Shown here: piece by piece, positions 25,956-34,304 of the stretch | Layout of the letters: the number at the start of each line of letters is the position of its first letter | Numbering within the stretch: position 1 is the first letter of the stretch | Origin: Burkholderia pyrrocinia | Lineage (GTDB): Bacteria; Pseudomonadota; Gammaproteobacteria; Burkholderiales; Burkholderiaceae | Assembly: GCF_003330765.1 (NCBI RefSeq) | Contig: NZ_CP024902.1 | Coordinates: 3,410,001 to 3,474,000 of the forward strand | DNA length: 64,000 nt | Reading direction: 5' to 3' | Notes under the pieces: generated by a model | What the model saw: only the letters and a program-made list of their open reading frames with translations | Database searches by the model: none | Told to the model about the DNA's origin: nothing | Position numbers and translations under genes: made by a program

Positions 25956-26040
25956 GATGCAGCCGTGCAAACAACGACGACTGCACGGCCGGGTGGCTCG
26001 ATGCAGGCGACAAACAATCATCAAGCAGGTCGGGGAAATC

Positions 26041-26211
26041 ATGTCGAAAATCATATCGGCCGTCACACGGCTGCTGTCTCGCCTCACTGTTCCTATCACT
26101 GCTCCTGTTACGCATCGGCTGATGCCGGCGGCGCGACTTCGCACCGTCGACATCCGATGCGCCGACACGGTCCGCATCGTCACCCGACATCACGACGCCT
26201 CGATTCGATAG
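26041..26211 (+). CDS. Candidate 56-aa small protein, unconfirmed
   Basis: ATG at 26041 with GGGGA 4 nt upstream, about 75 nt after the predicted sigma-54 start. The product begins MSKIISAVTRLLSRLTVPITAP, a possible amphipathic or weakly hydrophobic helix with basic residues. The rest is Arg/His-rich. No family is known and codon use is not clearly coding. It may be a leader peptide or chance. Confidence 0.25.
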   Translation: MSKIISAVTRLLSRLTVPITAPVTHRLMPAARLRTVDIRCADTVRIVTRHHDASIR

Positions 26212-26561
26212 GCAAACCCCGGGAAGCCCCAGCCGGGCGCATGCGCGCCACGACGACGATCCGCGCCGTTCGCGCGGGCATTGCCGCCGACGGCCGCCCC
26301 GCGCGCAAAACAAGCGCGCAGGGCGGCGACGGCTGCGAGATGTCGTACGCCCCGCAGCGCCGAGGCCAGGCCTCCCATGCCCCAAGCGCCGCGCCGGTCG
26401 GGCCGGCGCATACCGACACGAAGGAGGCGCCCGCCCAGCAAACGACCCCACTCCGACACAACCAGAAGACCCATTGCGCATCTGGACGATCGAGATCCCG
26501 TCCCGAATGACCTTCTCGTCGCACCGGCCGCACATTCCAGCTTTCAAGGGAGAAACCCATC

Positions 26562-27068
26562 ATGAAGCATTCCTTACTGACCAAGGCGGCGCTTGCCGCA
26601 TCGCTCGCTTGCGTGGCCGTCGCGGTATCGGCTGGACAAGCCAGCTCGACGTTCGGCGTGTCCGCCACCGTCAACGCAACCTGCCTGATCGACTCGGCGA
26701 GCGCGCTGACCTTCCCCGCCTACACGCCGGGCACCGGCGATCAGACGGCGCAGTCGGCGATCACGGTCCGCTGCACGAACGGCACGAATTTCAACATCGG
26801 CCTGAATGCGGGCACCACGTCGGGCGCCACGGTCGCGAGCCGCATCATGACGAGCGGCTCGAATCAGCTCAATTACACGCTGTACCAGGATTCGAGCCGC
26901 TCGGTCGTCTGGGGCAATACGCCGCCGACCGACACCGTCAATGGCACGGGCGCAGGCATGGCGATGGCCCAGGCGATCACCAGGACCGTCTACGGCAAGG
27001 TGCCGGACCAGCCCAACGCCGTGCCGGGCAACTACGCCGACACGGTGACCGTCACCGTGACGTTTTAG
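26562..27068 (+). CDS. SCPU-domain fimbrial major subunit
   Basis: 168-aa secreted protein. The signal peptide ends VSAGQAS near residue 28. The mature SCPU (spore coat protein U, Csu-like) domain starts TFGVSATVNATCLID, with two cysteines (about 41 and 71) for the intradomain disulphide. The C terminus VTVTVTF is the beta-strand recognised by the chaperone. AAGGGAG lies upstream of the ATG. As first gene, next to chaperone and usher, it is likely the main pilin of an archaic (sigma-class) chaperone-usher fimbria. Confidence 0.85.
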   Translation: MKHSLLTKAALAASLACVAVAVSAGQASSTFGVSATVNATCLIDSASALTFPAYTPGTGDQTAQSAITVRCTNGTNFNIGLNAGTTSGATVASRIMTSGSNQLNYTLYQDSSRSVVWGNTPPTDTVNGTGAGMAMAQAITRTVYGKVPDQPNAVPGNYADTVTVTVTF

Positions 27069-27187
27069 CGCGGCGCGGGAGGGCCCGCCGCATCCCGCAT
27101 GCGCGCGCCCTCCCCACCGGCCGCCGCCGCGCCCGTCGCACGCAGCGCTGCGCATGGCGAAGCGAATCTCACAGGGGTAGATCTGCG

Positions 27188-27940
27188 ATGAAACCGAACA
27201 TGTGCCAACTCGCGAAGTGGATCGCGGCCGCAACGCTTGCCGCGGCATGCGTCGACAGTCATGCAACGAACTTCACGGTGTCTCCCGTTCGCGTCGAGCT
27301 GTCCGCGGCGCACACGAGCGTCGCGCTCACGGTCAGGAACGAGTCGGCCGACGAACCCGTGATCGTCCAGCTGGGTACCGCCGCGTGGTCGCAGAGCGCG
27401 GGCGACGACGTCTATGCGTCCACCGGCGACCTGATTGCCGCTCCGCCCATTTTCACGATCCCGCCCGGCGGTTCGCAGGTCGTGCGGGTCGGCCTGCGAC
27501 ACGCGCCGAGCGCGGATCAGGAGATCGGCTACCGGCTCTATCTGCGCGAAGTGCCGCCCACGCCGAAGCCGGGGTTCGCCGGCGTGCAGATCGCGCTCGA
27601 AATGAGCCTGCCGATCTTCGTGAGGCCGAAGACCGACACTGCCCCTCGCCTGCGCTGGGCAGCGGCCCCGCGTCCGAACGGCGCCGGCATGCTCGCGTTG
27701 CGCGTGACCAACGAAGGCACCGCGCATGCGCAGGTGGCAAACCTCGAGCTGCTCACGCCGGGCAGCGACCGGCCGGTCGCCACGCATGCGGAATTTGCCT
27801 ACATTCTGCCGGGCCAGTCGCGGCAGCTGATGTTCAAACCCGGCTCCGGCACCGTACCGGCCGTTGCTTCCGGATTGCATTTGGTCGGCTACTCCGATGC
27901 AGGCAACATCGACTCCACGATCGCGCCGAGCGACCGCTAA
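27188..27940 (+). CDS. Fimbrial periplasmic chaperone (PapD-like)
   Basis: 250-aa PapD-fold chaperone with a signal peptide ending SHAT. The first Ig domain has FTVSPVRVELSAAHTSVALTVRN and the family motif YRLYLREVP (about residues 117-125). It would hold subunits by donor-strand complementation in the periplasm. Its 3' end overlaps the usher gene by 44 bp. The ATG at 27188 gives a clean signal peptide; the longer open frame running through the pilin gene is a shadow. Confidence 0.87.
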   Translation: MKPNMCQLAKWIAAATLAAACVDSHATNFTVSPVRVELSAAHTSVALTVRNESADEPVIVQLGTAAWSQSAGDDVYASTGDLIAAPPIFTIPPGGSQVVRVGLRHAPSADQEIGYRLYLREVPPTPKPGFAGVQIALEMSLPIFVRPKTDTAPRLRWAAAPRPNGAGMLALRVTNEGTAHAQVANLELLTPGSDRPVATHAEFAYILPGQSRQLMFKPGSGTVPAVASGLHLVGYSDAGNIDSTIAPSDR

Positions 27941-30260
27941 GGCGGCGATCCTGATCGCGATCATCATGAGCACACGGATGACATTCGCGGAAGAACGTCC
28001 GGTCGCGGCACAAGCGGCACCGGCGGCGCACGCTGCGGCGGGCGGCGCGGCCGAGCTGCTGTATCAGGTCGACATCAACCGGCAGGGGCTCGACGAAACC
28101 GCGTTGCTGATCAAGGCGGGCGACGGCGAATTCTACGTGTCGGCCGACGACCTGAAGCGCTGGCGGCTCAAGTTGCCGGACGTCCGGCCGCTGGCCGGCG
28201 CCGACGCGCCGTTCTACCCGCTGAAGTCGATCGCGGGGCTCGCCTGCACGGTCGACGAGCAACATCTGACGATGTCGATCAGCGTGCCTGCCGACGCGTT
28301 CGTCGGCGCATCGTTCGACGAGACGGAGCGGAATCGCCTGCCCGCGGTCGAGCCGGGCATCGGCGGCTTCTTCAATTACGACCTGCTCGCCGAGCAGGCC
28401 GCGGGCCAGACGCATGGCTCGGGCCTGTTCGAACTCGGCTTCTTCAACCGCTTCGGCGTCGGCGTCGGCACGTTCCTCGCGGACGAGTCGGGCCCGACCC
28501 GCCGGCTGACGCGCCTCGAAACCACGTGGACGACCGATCGACCCGGCAAGCTCGCCAGCCTGCGCATCGGCGACGCGATCAGCCGCCCCGGCATGTGGGG
28601 CCGCGCGATCCGCTTCGGCGGCATTCAGTACGCGACCAATTTCGCGACGCAGCCCGGGCTCGTCACGATTCCGCTCCAGGGCGTGAGCGGGCAGGCCGTG
28701 CTGCCTTCGACCGTCGACGTCTACGTCAACAACGCGCTCACGTCGACGCGCGACGTCGCGCCCGGCCCGTTCGCGATCAACAACGTGCCCGTGGTGACCG
28801 GCCAGGGCGACGTGCGGGTCGTGGTGCGCGACGTCATGGGCCGCGAGCAGGTGATCACCCAATCGTTTTACGCGAGCGCGAATCTCCTCAAGCAAGGCAT
28901 GCAGGACTTCTCGTACGAAGTCGGCAAGGAGCGGCGGGATTTCGGCCTGGCAAGCAACGACTACGGACGATGGTTCGCCAGCGTGACGCACCGGATCGGG
29001 GTGACCGACCGGTTCACCGGCGAGATCCACGCCGAAGCCGAAGCATCCCGGCAGAACCTCGGCGTCGGCGGCGTGGTGCTGGCCGGGCCGCTCGGCGTCG
29101 TCAATGCGGCCGCGGCGGCGAGCCGCAGCACCGACGGCCCCGGCGCCCTCGCGGTGATCGGCGTCGAGAGCCAGTCAGGCCTCGTCGACATCGGCGCGCA
29201 CGCGCAATGGGCCACGCCGCATTTCGCGCAGATCGGGCTCGAGCCGGGCACGCCCGCGCCGAAGCTGCTGACGAGCTTCAACATCGGCGTCGGGATGGGC
29301 CGCTTCGGCTCGCTCGGGCTCGCACACGTATTCGTCGACGATCGCGGCGGCTACAAGGTTCAGCTGCTGTCGCTCAGCTACAGCGTTCAGCTCGGACGCT
29401 TCGGCTTCGCGAACGTCAGCGTCAGCAAGCCGCTGGGCGGATCGGGCGCGACCAGCGTCGGCGTCGCGTGGACGATACCGATCGACAACCGCACGAGCGC
29501 GTCCTTCGCGATGACGCACCAGCAGGGCGCCACCGACATGCTTGCGCAAGTGCAGCGCAGCCTGCCGGTCGGCGAAGGATTCGGCTACTCGGTTCAGGCG
29601 GGCAACAACACGCAGGATGCGAGCGCGACGCTGCAGACGCGCACCGGCGCCTACAGCGTCGAGGCCGCGTCCTATCGCGGCCGGGCCGGCGTACGGGCCA
29701 ACGCATCGGGCGGCGTCGCATTCGTCGACGGCACGGCGCGCCTGTCGCGCCAGATCACGGACAGCTTCGCGCTCGTCAAGGTGCCGGGCTTCGCCAACGT
29801 CGGCATCCTCGCGGACAACCAGCTCGTCGCTCACACCGACGCCAACGGCGTCGCGCTGCTGCCACGGCTGCGCGCCTACGAAAGCAATCCGATCTCGATC
29901 GAGCAGGCCGACCTGCCGTTCGACGCGAAGATCGGCACGCTGAAGCTCGACGCGGTGCCCTATTTCCGCAGCGGCATGGCGCTCGAGTTTCCGATCTCGC
30001 GTTCGCGCGGCGCGGTGCTCACGCTCGATCTCGAGAACGGCGGTCACTTGCCGGCAGGCGCGGTCGTCACGGTCGCGGGGCAGAAGGATGCCTTCCCGGT
30101 CGGCCATGACGGCGTCGTCTATCTCACCGGACTGTCGGCGCAGAACCGCCTGCGCGCGACGTGGCGCAACCAGCAGTGCGACCTGACCGTCCGCTTTCCC
30201 GCCGGCGACGATCCGCTGCCGGACCTGGGCACCCATCTTTGCAAGGGAGTCACACCATGA
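27897..30260 (+). CDS. Fimbrial outer-membrane usher
   Basis: 787-aa usher that secretes and assembles the subunits. The start at 27897 gives a signal peptide (RRATAKAAILIAIIM...TFA); an in-frame ATG 11 codons upstream is possible. Visible parts are an N-terminal chaperone-binding domain (ELLYQVDINRQGLDE), the barrel region with FFNYDLLAEQAAG, the plug (TVDVYVNNALTSTRDVAPGPFAINNVPVVTG) and C-terminal domains ending in a Cys pair (about 769 and 783). It is shorter than FimD-type ushers, as expected for Csu-like systems. Confidence 0.88.
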   Translation: MQATSTPRSRRATAKAAILIAIIMSTRMTFAEERPVAAQAAPAAHAAAGGAAELLYQVDINRQGLDETALLIKAGDGEFYVSADDLKRWRLKLPDVRPLAGADAPFYPLKSIAGLACTVDEQHLTMSISVPADAFVGASFDETERNRLPAVEPGIGGFFNYDLLAEQAAGQTHGSGLFELGFFNRFGVGVGTFLADESGPTRRLTRLETTWTTDRPGKLASLRIGDAISRPGMWGRAIRFGGIQYATNFATQPGLVTIPLQGVSGQAVLPSTVDVYVNNALTSTRDVAPGPFAINNVPVVTGQGDVRVVVRDVMGREQVITQSFYASANLLKQGMQDFSYEVGKERRDFGLASNDYGRWFASVTHRIGVTDRFTGEIHAEAEASRQNLGVGGVVLAGPLGVVNAAAAASRSTDGPGALAVIGVESQSGLVDIGAHAQWATPHFAQIGLEPGTPAPKLLTSFNIGVGMGRFGSLGLAHVFVDDRGGYKVQLLSLSYSVQLGRFGFANVSVSKPLGGSGATSVGVAWTIPIDNRTSASFAMTHQQGATDMLAQVQRSLPVGEGFGYSVQAGNNTQDASATLQTRTGAYSVEAASYRGRAGVRANASGGVAFVDGTARLSRQITDSFALVKVPGFANVGILADNQLVAHTDANGVALLPRLRAYESNPISIEQADLPFDAKIGTLKLDAVPYFRSGMALEFPISRSRGAVLTLDLENGGHLPAGAVVTVAGQKDAFPVGHDGVVYLTGLSAQNRLRATWRNQQCDLTVRFPAGDDPLPDLGTHLCKGVTP

Positions 30261-30763
30261 GACATCGCAAGCATGCCGGGCGGCGTGACCGGCTGACGCG
30301 CCTTCGCGCCGCCGCGACGGCGCTCGCGGCCGGCGCGGCCGTGCTGCCCGCGCTGCCCGCGCTCGCGGCGACCACCTGCACGATGAATGCGCCGTCGTCG
30401 ATGGTGTTCGGCACGTACGACACGATCAATGCCGCCACCTCCGCGGTCACGATCTCGGTCAACTGCACCGGCAGCGGTACCGCCACGCCGACGGTGTCGG
30501 CAAGCATGGGCGGCGGCACCTACGCGAATCGCCTGATGACCCGGACCGGCGGCGCGCAGACGTTGGGCTACAACATGTATCTCGACAGCGCGCACACGAC
30601 GATCTGGGGCGACGGCACGAGCGGCACGTCGACGATTTCGTGGGGCAAGATCAACGGCGCCGCCAACTTCAGCTCGACCGTGTACGGACTGATCCGCGGC
30701 GGCCAGAACGTCGTGCCGGGCGGCTACGCGGACCAGAACATCACGATCATGTTCAACTACTAG
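30257..30763 (+). CDS. SCPU-domain fimbrial subunit, second copy
   Basis: 168-aa secreted SCPU protein. It starts by ATGA overlap with the usher, with AAGGGAG upstream. An unusually basic N terminus (MRHRKHAGRRDRLTRLR) precedes an Ala-rich signal core ending LAAT. Mature motifs TTCTMNAPSSMVFGTYD and the Cys pair match the first subunit, but overall similarity is low. It is likely a minor or tip subunit. Confidence 0.83.
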   Translation: MRHRKHAGRRDRLTRLRAAATALAAGAAVLPALPALAATTCTMNAPSSMVFGTYDTINAATSAVTISVNCTGSGTATPTVSASMGGGTYANRLMTRTGGAQTLGYNMYLDSAHTTIWGDGTSGTSTISWGKINGAANFSSTVYGLIRGGQNVVPGGYADQNITIMFNY

Positions 30764-30835
30764 GCGCAGCGGCGGCGCGTGCACGATCCCGCCGCCGCCG
30801 ATCGCCATCACGGACTCAGACAACGGGTGCAGATC

Positions 30836-31423
30836 ATGAATCGAACCGAGACAGCGAGTGCCGCCGCATCGCGGTGCAGGCAGTGCGGACGGCGCGGCGC
30901 GGCCCATCCCGCGCCGATACGGGCCGCTCGCCACGCGAAACGGATGCTGGCCGCGACGGCCGCGCTATCGATCGTGTTGTTCGGCGCCGCGTCAGGCCCG
31001 GCCGATGCGAAGCAGGCCATCCGGTCGCTGGCGGTCGGCGCGACGGTCCAGCCGTACGCGCGGCTCAAGGCGACCAGTCCGGCCCAGCTCGTGATCGCGA
31101 ACAAGGACACGAGCATCGGCTACCTGAACGTGCCGAACGTCAACAACGCCACCGGGACGACGCTTGCGGTCCAGACCAACGACCGGGCCGGGTACACGGT
31201 GCTGGTGCAGGTTGCCGCCACCAGCCAGTCGCAGTTCAGCTCGATCGAGATCAGCGGAATCGGCAGCAAGGTCGTGCTTCCAGGGACTGGCGGCAAGATC
31301 GCCGTGCCGTATACCGCGCTCAACACGACCTTCACGGTGACCTATCGCTTCGTGTTCGCGCCGAAGGCGAAGGACGGGACCTTCGTATGGCCGATTACGT
31401 TTTCGGTGCAGCCCAACCCGTGA
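30836..31423 (+). CDS. Cysteine-free exported beta-sandwich protein of the fimbrial operon
   Basis: 195-aa protein with no family recognised. An Arg-rich start is followed by a signal core (MLAATAALSIVLFGAASGPADA); the inner Met near residue 37 could be the true start. The mature chain, about 140 aa, alternates polar and hydrophobic residues (TTLAVQTNDRAGYTVLVQVA, TFTVTYRFVFAPKAKDG), consistent with beta strands, and has no cysteine. As last gene of the fimbrial operon it could be a tip adhesin or an assembly factor. A 14-bp palindrome (31427-31440) follows the stop. Confidence 0.7.
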   Translation: MNRTETASAAASRCRQCGRRGAAHPAPIRAARHAKRMLAATAALSIVLFGAASGPADAKQAIRSLAVGATVQPYARLKATSPAQLVIANKDTSIGYLNVPNVNNATGTTLAVQTNDRAGYTVLVQVAATSQSQFSSIEISGIGSKVVLPGTGGKIAVPYTALNTTFTVTYRFVFAPKAKDGTFVWPITFSVQPNP

Positions 31424-31468
31424 CGTCCGGCGATCGCCGGGGCCGGCAGCCATGATCCGCGCCGTGGC

Positions 31469-32776
31469 TCACAGCACCGGCCCCGGCTCCTTTTCCTTGC
31501 GCAGGATCGCGTACAGGATGATCGCGCCGAACGTCGCGGTGCCGATCCCGCCGAGCCCGAAGCCGCCGATCTTCAGCGAGAAATCGCCGGCGCCGAGCAC
31601 GAGCGTGACGGCCGCGACGATCAGGTTGCGGTTGTCGGAGAAGTCGACCTTGTTGACGACCCAGATCCGCGCGCCCGTCACCGCGATCAGCCCGAACACG
31701 ACGATCGACACGCCGCCGAGCACCGGGCCCGGGATCGTCTGGATCACCGCGCCGAACTTCGGCGAGAAGCCGAGCACGATCGCGATCAGCGCGGCGACGA
31801 CGAACACGAGCGTCGAATAGATCCGCGTGACGGCCATCACGCCGATGTTCTCCGCGTAGGTGGTCACGCCCGTGCCGCCGACGCTGCCCGACACGATCGT
31901 TGCGATGCCGTCGCCGATGAACGCGCGGCCGACGTAGCGATCGAGGTTGTGCCCCGTCATCGCGCTGACGGCCTTGATGTGGCCGAGGTTCTCGGCGACG
32001 AGAATCACCGCGATCGGCGCGAGCATCAGCATCGCGCGCGGTTCGAACACGGGTGCACGGAAGGTCGGCACACCGAACCACGCTGCATGCGCGACGATCG
32101 AGAAGTCGATCGGCTTGCCGAGCCCCATGCCGTTGGTCGCGATCGCGTAGAGCACGTACGCGATCACGAGCCCGACGAGGATCAGCAGGCGCTGCATCAT
32201 CCCGCGCGCGAACACCGCGACGCCACCCACCGACAGCACCGTGACGAGCGCCATCACCGAGTCGAAAGTCGACGCCGAGACGCCCTTGACCGCGATCGGC
32301 GCGAGGTTCAGCCCGATCACCGCGACGACCGCGCCGGTGACGACGGGCGGCATCAGCGTCTCGATCCAGCGCGTGCCGATCGCCTGCACCAGCGCGCCGA
32401 GCGCAACGTACACGACGCCGCACGCGACGATCCCGCCGAGCGCGACCGGGATGTTCGGGTTCGGGCCGCTGCCGCCGTAGCCCGTCACCGCGATCACGAG
32501 GCCGATGAACGCGAAGCTCGAGCCGAGGTAGCTCGGCACGCGGCCGCCGACCAGCACGAAGAACAGCAGCGTGCCGATGCCCGACATGAAGATGCACAGG
32601 TTCGGGTCGAAGCCCATCAGCAGCGGCGCGAGCACGGTCGAGCCGAACATCGCGACGACGTGCTGCACGCCCATCGCGACCATCTGCGGCCACGACAGGC
32701 GCTCGTCGGGGCCGACCACGCGCGACGCCGCGCCGGTCGATTGCACCCGCCAGCGCGGGAAGTAGGAATCGGACAT
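31469..32776 (-). CDS. Nucleobase:cation symporter-2 family permease (uracil/xanthine type)
   Basis: 435-aa inner-membrane transporter with about 12-14 segments. The NCS2 signature appears as SSFAFIGLVIAVTGYGG, AENLGHIKAVSAMTG and ENIGVMAVTRIYS. The charged residues used for nucleobase binding in UraA (Glu in AENLGH and in YAENIG) are present. It resembles UraA/RutG more than the xanthine carriers, but substrate cannot be fixed. It stands alone between the fimbrial and flagellar clusters. Confidence 0.85.
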   Translation of the reverse strand: MSDSYFPRWRVQSTGAASRVVGPDERLSWPQMVAMGVQHVVAMFGSTVLAPLLMGFDPNLCIFMSGIGTLLFFVLVGGRVPSYLGSSFAFIGLVIAVTGYGGSGPNPNIPVALGGIVACGVVYVALGALVQAIGTRWIETLMPPVVTGAVVAVIGLNLAPIAVKGVSASTFDSVMALVTVLSVGGVAVFARGMMQRLLILVGLVIAYVLYAIATNGMGLGKPIDFSIVAHAAWFGVPTFRAPVFEPRAMLMLAPIAVILVAENLGHIKAVSAMTGHNLDRYVGRAFIGDGIATIVSGSVGGTGVTTYAENIGVMAVTRIYSTLVFVVAALIAIVLGFSPKFGAVIQTIPGPVLGGVSIVVFGLIAVTGARIWVVNKVDFSDNRNLIVAAVTLVLGAGDFSLKIGGFGLGGIGTATFGAIILYAILRKEKEPGPVL

Positions 32777-32991
32777 GGGAAAAGGGCTCCTGTCGGTCGC
32801 CGGCTGCGGAGGGTGCGCCGGTCTGGAATCTGGCGCGAGTTTACGGAGCGGAAATGGGGCTGGCAAGCGGGGGACACGCGGGGCCGTCAAGCGCGGGGGG
32901 CGACTTGCCGCATGCGCGAACCGGTGCGCGGCCGCGCGGCCCGGTTGCGTCGGCCGTCCGCGCAGGGCGCGCGGGCGGCGGCGGATGGCGC

Positions 32992-33027
32992 CGGCAGCGA
33001 TGCAAGCGTGCGCTCACATCGCTGCCG
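32992..33027 (-). terminator. Hairpin after flgL
   Basis: Perfect 11-bp arms (CGGCAGCGATG / CATCGCTGCCG) with a 14-nt loop lie 12 bp past the flgL stop codon. There is no T-tract, so it may end or stabilise the flgKL mRNA. Confidence 0.4.
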
Positions 33028-33039
33028 ACGCACCGTGCA

Positions 33040-34281
33040 TCAAGGATTGATGTACTGGAACAGCGACAGGTTCTGCAGTTGCGAGTAGGCCTTCTGCGCG
33101 CCGGTCAGCGCGTTCTGCACCTGCAGGTACTGGCTGATCGTCGTCACCATGTTGGTGCTGGTCAGGTCCGACAGGTTGCTGGTCGTCTGCAGCGACGCGG
33201 TCTGGTTGACGGTCTGCATCGCCTTGACCTCCTGCTCGCGGCCGCCGACCGACGCCTGGATCGTCGTGACGTTGCGCATCGTGTTGCCGAGCTTGGTCGA
33301 GCCCGTCATCAGCGCGTTCGTGAGCGCCGCGCCCGCGACCGCATTGCCCGTCACGGGCGTCTTCAGCGCCGCGATCATCGAGTCGAGCGTCGAGAACACG
33401 TCGGAGCCGCCGCTCGCCTGCGGCGCGGGCGCCACCGCGAACGTGTCGCCGGCGGCCGGCGTACCCGACACCGACACCGTCATCCCGCCGCCGAGCGAAA
33501 TCGCCGAGCCCGCCGAGTAGGCCTGCGCCGGCGTGGTGGTCGGCGGGCTGGCCGATTTGTCGGTCACCGTGTAGGTCGGCGCGGCGGACGTGCCGCCGAA
33601 CTGGATCGTGAACTGGTGGCCGTTCGTCGCGACCGACGGATTCGTCACCGTGACCGCGGTAATCGTGCCGGTGCCCGTGTTGGCGGCACCGGCCGACGGC
33701 ACCGGCGCGCTGCCGATCCCCGGCACCGACATGAACACGGCCGCGCCCGTGTCGCCCTGCGACACGCTGCTCGAATCGGCGATCTGCACCTGGCGCGTGC
33801 CCGTGTCGCCGACATACGCGATGCTGCCGTTCGGCGTGGTCGTAAACGGCGCCGCCGAATTCTTCGTGCCGGCGAACAGATAGTTGCCGGCGCCGTCGTT
33901 CGTGTTCGCGAGCGTCGTCAACTGGTCGCGGTAGCCCTGCAGTTGCGTCGCAAGCGCCGAGCGGTCGCTGTCGGACAGCGAACCGTCGCCCGCGCGCACC
34001 AGCAGCGTCTGTGCGCTCGTCAGCACGCCGCTCACGCTCTGCAGCGTCTGGTCCTCGGCCTGCAGCGACGCGAGTGCCGTGTTCTGGTTGGTCGCGTACT
34101 GCGACAGCGTCGCCGAGGTCATCGACAGCTGCACGGCCTGCGCCGCGCCGACCGGGTTGTCGGCCGCCGTCTGCAGGCTCACGCCGCTCGAGATCTGCTG
34201 ATACAGCTGCGCGAGCTGGGCCTGCTGGTCGTTCATCTGCGAGACGTTCAACTGGAAAAACTGGGCGCTGGAGATCCGCAT
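33040..34281 (-). CDS. flgL: Flagellar hook-filament junction protein 3 (HAP3)
   Basis: 413-aa junction protein between hook and filament, exported by the flagellar type III system. The N terminus MRISSAQFFQLNVSQM and the C-terminal coiled region (QVQNALTGAQKAYSQLQ...LFQYINP) are flagellin-like and pack in the filament core. Residues about 150-280 are a Thr/Ser/Gly-rich variable domain. It follows flgK by 23 bp and shares its sigma-28 promoter. Confidence 0.92.
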   Translation of the reverse strand: MRISSAQFFQLNVSQMNDQQAQLAQLYQQISSGVSLQTAADNPVGAAQAVQLSMTSATLSQYATNQNTALASLQAEDQTLQSVSGVLTSAQTLLVRAGDGSLSDSDRSALATQLQGYRDQLTTLANTNDGAGNYLFAGTKNSAAPFTTTPNGSIAYVGDTGTRQVQIADSSSVSQGDTGAAVFMSVPGIGSAPVPSAGAANTGTGTITAVTVTNPSVATNGHQFTIQFGGTSAAPTYTVTDKSASPPTTTPAQAYSAGSAISLGGGMTVSVSGTPAAGDTFAVAPAPQASGGSDVFSTLDSMIAALKTPVTGNAVAGAALTNALMTGSTKLGNTMRNVTTIQASVGGREQEVKAMQTVNQTASLQTTSNLSDLTSTNMVTTISQYLQVQNALTGAQKAYSQLQNLSLFQYINP

Positions 34282-34304
34282 CGCTTCTATCCTCTCGAAT
34301 CCGG

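Larger units (their letters stand above)
25648..26561. promoter_or_regulatory. 0.9-kb control region upstream of the fimbrial operon
   Basis: Holds a sigma-54-type promoter at 25940-25955, three matching 16-bp dyads upstream of it and a candidate 56-codon reading frame at 26041-26211, all listed separately. The last 350 bp before the first fimbrial gene show nothing recognisable. From the predicted start the leader would be about 595 nt. Confidence 0.5.

Noticed and set aside
25884..26510. 208-codon frame in the fimbrial control region
   Set aside because: Product is low complexity (Arg/His/Ala/Thr) without a family, and it runs over the regulatory sites.
31427..31440. 14-bp palindrome CCGGCGATCGCCGG after the fimbrial operon
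   Set aside because: GC-rich palindromes of this size are common in such genomes; no T-run or context supports a function.
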